Shown: positions 16,833-26,905, counted from the first letter of the stretch. The stretch is DNA of 64,000 bases from Imbroritus primus (GCF_964332355.1 NZ_OZ201293.1:124001-188000); one strand, 5' to 3'. Translations and numbers: made by a program. The notes: a model not told the origin generated them from the sequence alone.

Positions 16833-17780
16833 TCAGGCTGCGAGGCTGGTAGCTTCGTCCGCGCCGATGTGCACGTTCATGCACTGCACGGCGGCGCCGG
16901 CCGCGCCCTTGCCGAGGTTGTCGAGGCGCGCCATCAGCACGATGCGCTCGCCGTTGCCGAAGGCAAACAGGTCGGCACGATTCGTGTCGTTATTGGCCTG
17001 CACGTCGAAGAAACCGTTGTCGAGCTGCTCCGGACCATCGTCCGGCGCCACCCGGATGAACTGCTCGCCCGCGTAGTGGCTGGCGTAGATGGCACGGATG
17101 TCGGCCAGGGTCACGCGCTTGGCGAGCTGGTTGACATGCAGCGGCACGGTCACGGCCAGGCCCTTGAAGAAGTTGCCGACCACCGGCGAGAACACCGGCG
17201 CCTGGGCCAGCCGCGACTGCACGCGCATCTCCGGCAGGTGCTTGTGCTCGAGGCCCATGGCATACGGGCGCGGGCTTTCCAGGCGCGGATTGCCGCCGGC
17301 CTCGAACTCCGCGATCATTTTCTTGCCGCCGCCGCTGTAACCGGTCAGCGAGAAGGCCGAGAGCGGATAGTCGGGCGGCAGCACGCCGGCATCCACCAGC
17401 GGGCGCACGGCGAGGATGAAGGCGCTGGCGTGGCAACCGGGCACGGCGATGCGCTTGCTGGCGCGGATGCGTTCGCGCTGGCCGCGCACCAGTTCCGGCA
17501 GGCCGTAGGCCCAGCCGTCGTCGGTACGGAATGCCGTGCTGGCGTCGATGATGCAGGTATTGGGGTTGTTCACCAACGATACCGCCTCGCGCGATGCCGC
17601 ATCCGGCAGGCACAAGAAGGCGACATCGGCGGCATTCAGGAAGCGGCCGCGCTCGGCCGGGTCCTTGCGTTTGTCGTCGTCGATACGCAGCAGCTCCACA
17701 TCGGAGCGGGCGGACAGATAGTCGAGCAGGCGCAGGCCGGTCGTGCCTTCCTGCCCATCGACAAAAACCTTGGTCGTCAT
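16833..17780 (-). CDS. argC: N-acetyl-gamma-glutamyl-phosphate reductase (short type)
   Basis: A 315-residue NADPH enzyme for the third step of arginine synthesis. The N-terminal part has VFVDGQEGTTGLRLLDYL, the short-type nucleotide-binding start; the catalytic Cys is in VPGCHASAFILA; the FSLTGYSGGGKKMI loop binds substrate. This is the roughly 310-residue ArgC type 2, not the 340-residue E. coli type. The ATG at 17778-17780 has GAGAAG upstream. A long perfect inverted repeat sits in the 25-100 bases before the start and may control expression. argB is 9 kb away, so the arginine genes are dispersed. Confidence 0.95.
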   Translation of the reverse strand: MTTKVFVDGQEGTTGLRLLDYLSARSDVELLRIDDDKRKDPAERGRFLNAADVAFLCLPDAASREAVSLVNNPNTCIIDASTAFRTDDGWAYGLPELVRGQRERIRASKRIAVPGCHASAFILAVRPLVDAGVLPPDYPLSAFSLTGYSGGGKKMIAEFEAGGNPRLESPRPYAMGLEHKHLPEMRVQSRLAQAPVFSPVVGNFFKGLAVTVPLHVNQLAKRVTLADIRAIYASHYAGEQFIRVAPDDGPEQLDNGFFDVQANNDTNRADLFAFGNGERIVLMARLDNLGKGAAGAAVQCMNVHIGADEATSLAA

Positions 17781-17802
17781 GAACTTCTCGCTGTGAAGAA
17801 AA

Positions 17803-17883
17803 GACGCGATCAGAATGCAGCCCGTCCCTGGCTGGCAGCCGCGCCGCACTTGGCGGTACGGCCGGTCTCATTCTGATCGCGTC
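17803..17883 (-). repeat. perfect 15-bp inverted repeat in the argC leader
   Basis: GACGCGATCAGAATG at 17803-17817 is exactly complementary to CATTCTGATCGCGTC at 17869-17883, with 51 bases between. Read towards argC the stem is followed by TTTTCTT. It could be a terminator for the upstream DUF937 gene (stop 75 bases before), an attenuator of argC, or the closing stem of an unknown structured leader. The enclosed GC-rich segment can form smaller hairpins. Confidence 0.75.
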
Positions 17884-17957
17884 TCCGGTGCCGGTCGGGG
17901 ATGCCGGCCCTGTGCCGCGATTTTACCGCAGCACTGTGGCAGGTGCGAGGCGGCGCC

Positions 17958-18614
17958 TCAGCGCATGGCCTTGCCCGCCATGCGCAGGATGTCGTCGAGG
18001 GCGTTGCCGTCGCCGTTCAGGTCGAGCATGCTGCCGAGGCCGCCCAGTGCACCTGCACCGCCCGCCTGAGCCTGCCCTGCTCCACCGCCGAGCATACCGC
18101 CCAGCACACTGCCGAGTCCGCCACCCAGGCCGCCAGCGCCGCCGCCGAGTACGCCGCCGAGCAGGTCGCCCAGGCCGCCGCCCTGAGCAGCAGTTTCATC
18201 CGCCGTACCGCCGCGCTGGCGCGACATATAGCCCATCACCAACATGGCGAGCATGGGCAGCATTTTCTTCAGCAGGGACGAGTCCAGGCCGGATTGCGCG
18301 GCCGCGCTTTCGGCCACGGTGCGGCTCACGTCCTTCGAGCCGAAGATCTGGCCGAGGATGTCATTGCCGGACGACACATCGGTCGGTTGCGCGCCAAGGA
18401 CCTGTTCGAGCAAACCGCCGCCGCCGGCCTGGCCGAGCATGCCGAGCACATCCTCGAGCCCACCGGGCTGGGCTTGCGCCTGTTTCTTCACACCGCCGAG
18501 AATGGCGGGCAGCAAGGCGTCGGCCCCGCGCGCGACCTCGCTTTCGTCAACGCCGAGTTCGTTGGCCATGGACTGGAGGCCGCCGATCTGGCCCAGCAAG
18601 TCGGTGATCTGCAT
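17958..18614 (-). CDS. DUF937 domain protein
   Basis: A 218-residue protein of unknown role. The N-terminal half (MQITDLLGQIGGLQSMANELG, then VDESEVARGADALLPAILGG) is the DUF937 repeat-like helical domain. Residues about 145-195 are extremely rich in Gly, Leu and Ala (GGLGDLLGGVLGGG...), a flexible low-complexity region, followed by LDLNGDGNALDDILRMAGK, which resembles a loop of the DUF937 C-terminus with a calcium-like NGDGN segment. There is no signal peptide. It is single, between argC and xthA on the same strand. Confidence 0.85.
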   Translation of the reverse strand: MQITDLLGQIGGLQSMANELGVDESEVARGADALLPAILGGVKKQAQAQPGGLEDVLGMLGQAGGGGLLEQVLGAQPTDVSSGNDILGQIFGSKDVSRTVAESAAAQSGLDSSLLKKMLPMLAMLVMGYMSRQRGGTADETAAQGGGLGDLLGGVLGGGAGGLGGGLGSVLGGMLGGGAGQAQAGGAGALGGLGSMLDLNGDGNALDDILRMAGKAMR

Positions 18615-18690
18615 GATGTGTGCTCCGGAGGTTGGAGAGACGTGCCACCAGCGGGCACGCTCACAGTATAGTCAGGGGACCGGCAGGCAT

Positions 18691-19467
18691 TCAGGGTTTG
18701 AATGCGTAGTCGATGGTCAGCGGCGCGTGATCGCTGAACTTCACATCCTTGTAGATCGAACAGGCCTTGGCGGTCTGCGCGATACCCGGCGTGGTCAGGT
18801 GGTAGTCGATGCGCCAGCCGACGTTCTTGGCGTAGGCCTGGCCGCGGTTGCTCCACCAGGTGTACTGTTCCGGGCGTGGGTCGAGTACGCGGAACACATC
18901 CACATAGCCATGGTTGTCGAACAGGTTGGTGAGCCACGCGCGTTCCTCGGGCAGGAAGCCGGAGTTCTTGAGGTTGCCCTTCCAGTTCTTGATATCGATC
19001 TCGCGGTGGGCGATGTTGACGTCGCCGCACAGCACGATCTCCCGCCCGGCCGCCTTGAGTTGCGCGAGATGCGGCAGGAACACGTCCATGAAGCGGAACT
19101 TGGCTTGCTGGCGTTCCTCGGAGCTGGAGCCGGACGGCACGTAGACGGAGATCACCGCGAGATTGCCGTAGCGGGCCTCGACATAGCGGCCCTCGTCATC
19201 GAACTCGCTGTTGCCGAACCCGATGATCACATCATCGGGTTCACGCCGGCTGTATAAACCCGCGCCGCTGTAGCCCTTCTTGGTAGCGTAGCTGAAAAAG
19301 CCGTGATAGCCGTGCGGCGCGAGAAACTCGGGTGTCATGTCGGCAGCCTGTGCTTTCAGTTCCTGCACGCAGACGATGTCGGCGTTCTGCTGGCCCATCC
19401 AGTCGAAGAAGCCTTTGCGGCTGGCGGAGCGGATGCCGTTGAGGTTGGCGCTGATAATCCGTAACAT
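18691..19467 (-). CDS. xthA: exodeoxyribonuclease III (AP endonuclease)
   Basis: A 258-residue exonuclease III-family nuclease that cuts at abasic sites in base-excision repair. Visible: ISANLNGIRSA (metal/active-site start), VCVQELKAQ (catalytic Glu), VSVYVPSGSSS, LCGDVNIAHREID (Asp/Asn pair), and the C-terminal SDHAPLTIDY (Asp-His). The start MLRIISANLNG is fixed by homology. It is divergent from pyrE with 28 bases between the start codons. Confidence 0.95.
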   Translation of the reverse strand: MLRIISANLNGIRSASRKGFFDWMGQQNADIVCVQELKAQAADMTPEFLAPHGYHGFFSYATKKGYSGAGLYSRREPDDVIIGFGNSEFDDEGRYVEARYGNLAVISVYVPSGSSSEERQQAKFRFMDVFLPHLAQLKAAGREIVLCGDVNIAHREIDIKNWKGNLKNSGFLPEERAWLTNLFDNHGYVDVFRVLDPRPEQYTWWSNRGQAYAKNVGWRIDYHLTTPGIAQTAKACSIYKDVKFSDHAPLTIDYAFKP

Positions 19468-19495
19468 CTCGGGAATTCTGCAAAAGGGAATCGAA

Positions 19496-20167
19496 ATGAC
19501 GCAAGACAATCTGCGCCACGCTTTTATTCAGTTCGCGCTGGACGCGGGCGTCCTGTCGTTCGGCGAGTTCGTCACCAAGGCTGGACGCACCTCCCCGTAC
19601 TTTTTCAATGCGGGCCTGTTCAACCAGGGCGCGATGCTCGGGCAGGTCGCCCAATTCTATGCGAAAACGCTGCTGGCCTCGGGCGTGGAGTTCGACATGC
19701 TGTTCGGGCCGGCCTACAAGGGCATCACGCTGGCTTCGGCTACGGCGGTGGCGCTGGCGGGCATGGGACGTGACGTACCGTTCGCCTATAACCGCAAGGA
19801 AGCCAAGGACCACGGCGAAGGCGGCACCATCGTCGGCGCCAAGCTCCAAGGCCGCGTGGTGATCATCGATGACGTGATCTCGGCCGGCACCTCGGTGCGC
19901 GAATCAGTGCAGATGATCCGTGCCGCAGGCGCGACGCCGGCGGCAGTGCTGATCGCGCTGGACCGCATGGAGCGCAGCGGCAACGCCGAACAGGTCGGCG
20001 AGCATTCGGCCGTGCAGGACGTGCAGCGCGAGTTCGGCATGCCGGTGGTGTCGATCGCCAGCCTGGCGGACCTGTTGCAGTATCTCGACGCGTCGCAGAA
20101 TCCGGCGCTGGCCCAGCATCGCGCGGCCGTTGGCGCGTATCGCGCGCGCTACGGCGTCGATGCCTGA
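19496..20167 (+). CDS. pyrE: orotate phosphoribosyltransferase
   Basis: A 223-residue transferase that joins orotate to PRPP to make OMP in pyrimidine synthesis. The PRPP-binding loop is VVIIDDVISAGTSVRES near residue 122; TSPYFFNAGLF, the GPAYKGITLA loop and the flexible YNRKEAKDHGEGG loop are all present. The ATG has AGGGA seven bases upstream. Its promoter must lie within the 5' end of the divergent xthA, because only 28 bases separate the two starts. Confidence 0.96.
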   Translation: MTQDNLRHAFIQFALDAGVLSFGEFVTKAGRTSPYFFNAGLFNQGAMLGQVAQFYAKTLLASGVEFDMLFGPAYKGITLASATAVALAGMGRDVPFAYNRKEAKDHGEGGTIVGAKLQGRVVIIDDVISAGTSVRESVQMIRAAGATPAAVLIALDRMERSGNAEQVGEHSAVQDVQREFGMPVVSIASLADLLQYLDASQNPALAQHRAAVGAYRARYGVDA

Positions 20168-20180
20168 TTGACGCTGCCGG

Positions 20181-20990
20181 TCACGTGACCTTGATGTCCG
20201 CGAGTCCGGCAAGCGGATCGGGATAGGCGAGCTTCATGGCCGTCATCGTATGCAGCAGGATGTCGGCAATTGCCACATTGCGGTGTGATTTCGAATCGGC
20301 GGGGATGACATACCACGGCGCCTCAGGCGTGGCCGTGGCGGCGATGGCCTGTTCGTAGGCCTCGGCGTAGGCATCCCAGTACTGGCGTTCCTCAAGGTCC
20401 TTGGGGTCGAACTTCCAGTGCTTGAGCGGATCCGCCAGGCGCTCCTCGAGCCGTTTCTTCTGTTCGTCCTTCGAGATGTGCAGGAAGCACTTCACAAGGG
20501 TCGTGCCATTCTCCACCAGGTGTTCCTCGAAGGCGCGGATCTGGCGGTAGCGCCGTGCGCATTCGTCGGCATCGATCCAGCCGTGCACACGCGTGATCAG
20601 CACGTCTTCGTAGTGGCTGCGGTTGAAGATCACGATCTCGCCGGCCGCCGGCACCTGCAGGTGCACGCGCCACAGGTAGTCGCGCGCCAGTTCGTTGGCG
20701 GTAGGCGCCTTGAAGCTGACGGCGCGCACACCCAGCGGATCGAAGGCGCGGAACACGCCACGCACCGTGCCGTCCTTGCCGCTCGTGTCCATGCCCTGCA
20801 GCACGATCAGCAGGCGCTTGCTGCGCATGGCGTAGAGCTTGTCCTGCAGCAGGTCGAGCTCGATCGACAGAGCGTCGACGCGTTCCTTGTCGCCCGCCTT
20901 GCTGCCGGTCGTGCATGGCTTGGCCGCCGGGTCGAAGTCCTTCAGCTGGAAATGCTTGCCAGCGGTGATGCGCAGCGAATCGATGGACAT
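20181..20990 (-). CDS. ppk2: polyphosphate kinase 2 family (polyphosphate:nucleotide phosphotransferase)
   Basis: A 269-residue single-domain PPK2 that moves phosphate from polyphosphate onto nucleotides. Walker A is LQGMDTSGKDGTVRGV near residue 65, lid region NRSHYEDVLITRVHGW, and Walker B-like VIFNRSHYEDV. The length and the KHWKFDPKDLEERQYWDAY segment match the TIGR03709 subgroup, several members of which phosphorylate both AMP and ADP. The exact nucleotide preference is not readable. It is the last gene of a minus-strand run lpxL-lpxL-dapF-ppk2, 28 bases after dapF. Confidence 0.92.
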   Translation of the reverse strand: MSIDSLRITAGKHFQLKDFDPAAKPCTTGSKAGDKERVDALSIELDLLQDKLYAMRSKRLLIVLQGMDTSGKDGTVRGVFRAFDPLGVRAVSFKAPTANELARDYLWRVHLQVPAAGEIVIFNRSHYEDVLITRVHGWIDADECARRYRQIRAFEEHLVENGTTLVKCFLHISKDEQKKRLEERLADPLKHWKFDPKDLEERQYWDAYAEAYEQAIAATATPEAPWYVIPADSKSHRNVAIADILLHTMTAMKLAYPDPLAGLADIKVT

Positions 20991-21018
20991 GGCGGCTCCC
21001 GGGATGGTGCCAGCCGTA

Positions 21019-21891
21019 TCAGGCCGGCGGGTTCAGGCGGTCGAGGTCGATGGTGCCTTCAAATACCGTCACGGCCGGGCCGGTCATGCGTACCGAGTCG
21101 GTGGCGCTGCCCCAGGCGATGGTCAGCCAGCCGCCGTGCGTCTTGACGCGCACTGGCGTATCCAGCAGGTTGCGGCGAATGCCCGCGACCACGGCCGCGC
21201 AGGCGCCCGTGCCGCAGGCCAGCGTTTCGCCGGCGCCGCGCTCGAAGACCCGCAGGTGGATGGTGTTGCGGTCGATGATCTGCATATAGCCGGCGTTGAC
21301 GCGCTTGGGAAACGCCGGGTGATGCTCGACCAGCGGGCCTTCCTCGCGCACCGGAAACGCTTCGACATCGTCCACGACCTGGACGGCATGCGGATTGCCC
21401 ATTGACACCGCGGAGATCCAGCGCGTCTGGCCATTGATGTCGAGGCCGTACAGCGTGTCCTCGCTTTCCGCGCGTGTCGGCAGCGCGCCTGGCACGAACG
21501 GCACTTGTGCCGGATCGAGGATCGGCGCGCCCATGTCCACGGTGACTTCGCCGTTGTCCTGCAGGGTCAGCGTGATGATGCCGTGTTGCACTTCCACGCG
21601 GATCGAGCGTTTGCTGGTCAGGCCGCGCTCGCTGACGAAGCGCACGAAGCAGCGCGCGCCGTTGCCGCAATGCTCGACTTCGCCGCCGTCGTTGTTGAAG
21701 ATACGGTAGCGGAAATCGGCGTCCGGGCGCGTGCTGCGTTCCACGATCAGGATCTGGTCCGCGCCGATGCCGAAGTGGCGGTCGGCGAGCGCCTGCCATT
21801 GCGCGGCGCTCAGCTCGAGCGGCGCGGCGGTGGCGTCGAGCACGATGAAATCGTTGCCGGCGCCATGCATTTTGGTGAAGTGGAGTTTCAT
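21019..21891 (-). CDS. dapF: diaminopimelate epimerase
   Basis: A 290-residue cofactor-free epimerase turning LL- into meso-diaminopimelate for lysine and peptidoglycan. It starts MKLHFTKMHGAGNDFIVLD. The first active-site Cys lies in EHCGNGARCFVRF and the second in LACGTGACAAVVAG; GNPHAVQVV binds substrate. The N-terminal Asn/Asp region and the length fit the family. It lies 42 bases after the second acyltransferase gene, in an order seen in related genomes (metK divergent from lpxL-lpxL-dapF). Confidence 0.96.
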   Translation of the reverse strand: MKLHFTKMHGAGNDFIVLDATAAPLELSAAQWQALADRHFGIGADQILIVERSTRPDADFRYRIFNNDGGEVEHCGNGARCFVRFVSERGLTSKRSIRVEVQHGIITLTLQDNGEVTVDMGAPILDPAQVPFVPGALPTRAESEDTLYGLDINGQTRWISAVSMGNPHAVQVVDDVEAFPVREEGPLVEHHPAFPKRVNAGYMQIIDRNTIHLRVFERGAGETLACGTGACAAVVAGIRRNLLDTPVRVKTHGGWLTIAWGSATDSVRMTGPAVTVFEGTIDLDRLNPPA

Positions 21892-21933
21892 CCTGCGATT
21901 GTAGCGGCTTGGGCGGGTTTGCGCCTGGCCAGC

Positions 21934-22827
21934 TCAGTAGACGCCAGGCTCGCCTTCCGGGCGTGTCTTGAAGCGCTTGTGCACCCAGTAGTACTCCGTA
22001 ATGCGCGGGGCGATCACCGATTCGAAGAAGGCGTTCATGCGGCGGGTGTCAGAGACCACATCGTCCGTCGGGACATCCGCCTCGGGCGGGAGCAGGTGGA
22101 CGCAGTAGCCCTGGTAGTCCGGCAGCATCTCGGTATAAGAAAAAATCACCTTGGCGCCGGTCAGCCGCGCCAGGCGCGAGACTGCCGCGAGCGAGGCGGC
22201 CGGCACGCCGAAGAACGGCACGAACACCGATTCGCGCGCACCGAAATCCATGTCGGCAATCAGCTGCATCACCTCGCCCTTGCGGATCAGCCGCACCACG
22301 TCGCGCGTATTCTGCGTACGCGCGATCATGTTGCCACCGAAGCGGCCGCGCCAGCGTTTCATGTGTGCGTCGAAGAGCCGGTTCGATTGCGTGGTGTACA
22401 GGGAGTGGCCAGGGATGGCGTGGTCGCCCAGGTATTGGGTCACGCGGATCGCCCCCGCTTCCACGCCGGCCAGATGCAGCGCTACCACGATATGCGGCGT
22501 GCCATGCAGCGCCGGCAGGTTGGCCTGGTCGTCGATCTGTACCCAGCGGCGCACCTGGGCGTCACTGCCGCACCAGAAGATGCCGCGTTCGGCAAAGCTG
22601 CGCAGCACCATGCGGAAGGTCTCGCGCGCCAGCGCTTCCCGTTCGGCCTCGGATTTTTCTGGAAAGCACAGGCGCAGATTGGTCTGCACGATGCGCTTGC
22701 GGCGGCTCGGGATGCGGTACAGCAGGCTGCCCAGTGCCTCGCCAAAGCGCGCCACGATTCCATATGGCAAATAGCTCAGCACATGCAGCAAGCCAATGCC
22801 GAGCCAGGTGAACACGCGCCCGATCAT
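21934..22827 (-). CDS. LpxL/HtrB-family lipid A acyltransferase, second copy
   Basis: A 297-residue lysophospholipid/lipid A acyltransferase-fold protein. It has an N-terminal membrane anchor (VFTWLGIGLLHVLSYLPYGI), the family PEKSEAEREALARETF segment, the catalytic H-X4-E motif in ALHLAGVEAG, and DMDFGARESVFVPFFG downstream. Such enzymes transfer a secondary acyl chain from acyl-ACP to lipid A at the inner membrane. Its start overlaps the end of the preceding paralogue by four bases. Which acyl position it serves cannot be told. Confidence 0.9.
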   Translation of the reverse strand: MIGRVFTWLGIGLLHVLSYLPYGIVARFGEALGSLLYRIPSRRKRIVQTNLRLCFPEKSEAEREALARETFRMVLRSFAERGIFWCGSDAQVRRWVQIDDQANLPALHGTPHIVVALHLAGVEAGAIRVTQYLGDHAIPGHSLYTTQSNRLFDAHMKRWRGRFGGNMIARTQNTRDVVRLIRKGEVMQLIADMDFGARESVFVPFFGVPAASLAAVSRLARLTGAKVIFSYTEMLPDYQGYCVHLLPPEADVPTDDVVSDTRRMNAFFESVIAPRITEYYWVHKRFKTRPEGEPGVY

Positions 22828-23699
22828 GCGGCCGTTCCGGCAGTGGATTCTGTAGCGGGCGGGGGCGGCGCGCCATCCGGATGCTTGTAGCGGTTGTAGC
22901 CCCACAGGTATTGCGTTGGCAATTGCCGCACCATCTGTTCGAGCGTGGCGTTCAGCACCGTATTGGCAGCGGAAGGGTCGTCCGGCAGTGGCGTCGGCAC
23001 GGGCATGGTATGCACGCGGTAGCCCTCGCCGTGCGCCAGGCGTTCGGCGCAGATCAGCACGATCGGCGCGCCGGTCAGCTGATGCAGCTTGTGTACCAGC
23101 GTCATTGTATAGGCCGGGCGGCCGAAGAACGGCGCCCATGCACCTTCGCCGCCGGTGGGCGTCTGGTCGGGCAGGATGCCGGCCACGCCGCCGCGCTTGA
23201 GCTGCTTGACCACCATGCGCACACCGCGCGCTTCGGCCGGCGCCATGGTGACGTTGGGGCGCGTGCGCATGCGCTCGATCCAGTCGCGCAATGCCGGCTT
23301 GTGCGGTGGCTTGTACATGGCGACGAGCGGATGGCGCGTGGCGATGATCGGCGGCAGCACCTCGAAGCAGCCAAGGTGCGGCGTCAGCAGGATCAGGCCT
23401 CGGCCCTGCGCGAGCGATGCGTCCATGGTCGTGAACAGGTTGCCGCTGTCGATCCGCAGGCCGGCGAGCGGATCACTGCGCATCCAGAAATACGGCATCT
23501 CGAACATCATGCGGCCGGCTGAACGCGCTGCTGCGTTGCGGATGGCGGGCGTGGCCTGCGGCAGGGCGCGCTGCAGGTTGTCGCGCAGCAGGCGGCTGTA
23601 ACGTCCGGGCACCTGTGCGCCGAGCCAGCCGAACATGCCGCCGAGCGCCTGGAGGACGCGTAGCGGAAGTCGGGAGAGCAGCCAGAAGAGAACGGTCAT
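22824..23699 (-). CDS. LpxL/HtrB-family lipid A acyltransferase, first copy
   Basis: A 291-residue paralogue of the next gene. N-terminal anchor (TVLFWLLSRLPLRVLQALGG), catalytic H-X4-E in LTPHLGCFEVLPP, the PDQTPTGGEGAWAPFFG segment that corresponds to the FFG motif of the family, and NRYKHPDGAP near the end. It presumably adds a secondary acyl chain to lipid A. First gene of the minus-strand run; it diverges from metK with 264 bases between starts, which hold both promoters and the metK riboswitch. Confidence 0.9.
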   Translation of the reverse strand: MTVLFWLLSRLPLRVLQALGGMFGWLGAQVPGRYSRLLRDNLQRALPQATPAIRNAAARSAGRMMFEMPYFWMRSDPLAGLRIDSGNLFTTMDASLAQGRGLILLTPHLGCFEVLPPIIATRHPLVAMYKPPHKPALRDWIERMRTRPNVTMAPAEARGVRMVVKQLKRGGVAGILPDQTPTGGEGAWAPFFGRPAYTMTLVHKLHQLTGAPIVLICAERLAHGEGYRVHTMPVPTPLPDDPSAANTVLNATLEQMVRQLPTQYLWGYNRYKHPDGAPPPPATESTAGTAA

Positions 23700-23831
23700 G
23701 TCGGGAGCGGCGGGAATGCGGTGGGCAGCATGGGGCGAACCGGGAGCGAACCGTGCGATGGCCCTCGGGAGAGGGTCTCCCGCCTGGGGCGGGACGCCAT
23801 GCAGCGTCATCGGTAAGTGCCGTATAATAAC

Positions 23832-23918
23832 GCGATCGCCGAGTTAAATGACAACTTGCGGGGCGATTCGGGCACATGGCATGTGCATGGCCCGACAACA
23901 ATTCCGCTAAAGCGTCGC
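23832..23918 (+). promoter_or_regulatory. SAM-II-like riboswitch in the metK leader
   Basis: The leader reads CGCCGAGTTAAATGAC, then AACTTGCGGGGCG, a long insert with its own hairpin (CGGGC / GCCCG), and CCGCTAAAGCG. The order of elements (short P1 stem, TTAAATGAC loop, TTGC before the closing strand, GCTAAAG pseudoknot strand) parallels the metX leader and the SAM-II consensus. A perfect TATAAT is at 23823-23828, placing the transcript start at the first stem. No terminator follows, so control would be at translation of metK. This match is looser than the metX one. Confidence 0.65.
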
Positions 23919-23963
23919 CACGTTCCAGTAACGGGCACGCAGATGCCAACCTGGAGAGCAACT

Positions 23964-25145
<1,182 letters not shown>

Positions 25146-25189
25146 GTGTTCCCTGGCATCTGGTTCGCAGCCTCTGCGGATCGCATCGA

Positions 25190-25217
25190 AACGGCAACCT
25201 GCGGGTTGCCGTTTTTT
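25190..25217 (+). terminator. intrinsic terminator behind metK
   Basis: A stem ACGGCAACC / GGTTGCCGT with a short loop, followed by TTTTTT, begins about 45 bases after the metK stop. It ends 24 bases before the stop of the convergent acyl-CoA dehydrogenase gene. Confidence 0.88.
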
Positions 25218-25240
25218 GTAGGATTGCGCGGGTGTGTCCG

Positions 25241-26905
25241 CTACACAGGAAAGCTGTCCTCAAGCAGCCGTTGCGCAAGCTTTGCCGGCACATTGGCGAG
25301 CGTGCCGAAGACACGTCCGTGCAGCGGCTTGAAGCGGCTGCGTACGAACAGGTCCGCAGTGGAGCGTACGCTATAGCGCACCATCAGCGCGGCCTGGGCG
25401 GTCAGCACGAGCAGTTGCGCCACGCGGCGGGCCTCGGCTTCGAGCGTGTCGGGCGGCTGTTGCAGCAGCGTCTGCAATTCCCCAAGGCGTCCGCGGATAC
25501 GCGCATCCCCATCGGCCAGTGCCGCGATGCCCTGCAGCAGGCGTCCTGCGCTCTCCGGTGATTTCTGAATGGCGCGGAGCACGTCGAGGCACATGATGTT
25601 GCCCGAGCCTTCCCAGATCGAATTGACCGGCGCTTCGCGATACAGCCGCGCCAACGGGCCCTCTTCGACATAACCGTTGCCGCCCCATACTTCCATGGCT
25701 TCGCCGGTGGCCTCCACGGCGCGCTTGCAGATCCAGAACTTCGCGGCCGGCGTCATGATGCGTTTCCACGCTTCGGCTTCCGGATCGTGCGCGGCCCGTT
25801 CGAAGGTATCGGCGAGATGCATCATCAGGCGCGTGGCCGCTTCGCTTTCGAGCGCCAGGTCGAGGAGGACATTGCGCATCAGCGGCTGCTCCGCCAAACG
25901 CTTGCCGAATGCCACGCGATGGTTCGCATGGTGCAGGGTCTGCACCACGGTCTGCCGCAGGATGGCCGTACTGCCAATGACACAGTCCAGGCGCGTGTGG
26001 GTCGCCATGTCGAGAATTGTTGGAATGCCCCGGCCTTCCTCGCCGATGAGGATGCCGCTGGCGTCTTCGAACTCGACTTCGGCGCTCGCGTTCGAGCGGT
26101 TGCCGAGCTTGTCTTTCAGACGCTGCACGAAGACCGCGTTCTTGCTGCCGTCGTCACGAAAGCGCGGCACGAAAAAACATGACAGCGGGCCATCTTCGTA
26201 TTCCAGCCGGGCGACGACCAGATGGGCATCGCACATCGGTGCAGAGAAGAACCATTTATGCCCGGTCAGCCGATACTCGGCACCACGGCCCCGCTGGCTG
26301 CCCGCCGCACGCGCGACGGTGGTATTGCTACGTACATCGGAGCCGCCCTGCTTCTCGGTCATGCCCATGCCGATCATCACCGCCGATTTCTGGCGCCATG
26401 GCACATCGCGCGCATCGTGCGAAGCCGACAGCAGGCGGGGCGCCAGTTCGGCGAACAGTGCGGGCTCTTTCTGCAACACCGGGATGCTGGCAAACGTCAT
26501 GGTCGCGGGGCACAGCGAGCCTGCTTCGACCTGCCCCTGCAGGTAATAGCCGGCGCTGCGCGCGGCCCACGCGCCGGGACGCGGTTCGGCAAAGGGCAGT
26601 GCATGCAGTAGGTTGCCGCGCAGGATGCGCAGCAGGGCGTGCCAGCTCGGATGGAAGCTCACGCAATCGATGCGTTCGCCAATGCGGTTGTGCGTGTGGA
26701 GTTCGGGAGGGTAACGGTTGGCAAGCGTGCCCTGCGCCAGCGTCTCCGCCTCGCCCAGGCGCGTGCCCAATGCACAGAGCCTCGCTTCATACCAGGCTGC
26801 ACCGTAGTGCGTCACCGCACTTTGCAGTACGTTGTCGCAGGTGTACAGGTTGTAGCCGGACAGGTCCGGCACCTGATTGAAAATGCGGTGTGTGGGTGAG
26901 GACAC
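25241..26905 (-). CDS. acyl-CoA dehydrogenase, AidB-like
   Basis: A 554-residue flavoprotein of the acyl-CoA dehydrogenase superfamily. The ERIDCVSFHPSWHALL segment, TEKQGGSDVRSNTT, GHKWFFSAPMCDAHLVVA and the C-terminal EVWGGNGYVEEGPLARLYRE are as in AidB and its relatives. AidB is part of the adaptive response to alkylation in E. coli, but close homologues are often annotated as isovaleryl-CoA dehydrogenases, and the real substrate is unknown. The AidB DNA-binding tail cannot be judged by eye. It is single and convergent with metK. Confidence 0.85.
   Translation of the reverse strand: MSSPTHRIFNQVPDLSGYNLYTCDNVLQSAVTHYGAAWYEARLCALGTRLGEAETLAQGTLANRYPPELHTHNRIGERIDCVSFHPSWHALLRILRGNLLHALPFAEPRPGAWAARSAGYYLQGQVEAGSLCPATMTFASIPVLQKEPALFAELAPRLLSASHDARDVPWRQKSAVMIGMGMTEKQGGSDVRSNTTVARAAGSQRGRGAEYRLTGHKWFFSAPMCDAHLVVARLEYEDGPLSCFFVPRFRDDGSKNAVFVQRLKDKLGNRSNASAEVEFEDASGILIGEEGRGIPTILDMATHTRLDCVIGSTAILRQTVVQTLHHANHRVAFGKRLAEQPLMRNVLLDLALESEAATRLMMHLADTFERAAHDPEAEAWKRIMTPAAKFWICKRAVEATGEAMEVWGGNGYVEEGPLARLYREAPVNSIWEGSGNIMCLDVLRAIQKSPESAGRLLQGIAALADGDARIRGRLGELQTLLQQPPDTLEAEARRVAQLLVLTAQAALMVRYSVRSTADLFVRSRFKPLHGRVFGTLANVPAKLAQRLLEDSFPV

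Noticed and set aside
16869..17876. 335-codon plus-strand open frame
   Set aside because: Antisense of argC, which has all family motifs.
23817..23963. An upstream N-terminal extension of MetK (frame open from 23817)
   Set aside because: It would translate through the riboswitch-like leader; the GTG at 23964 has a good ribosome site and matches the family start.
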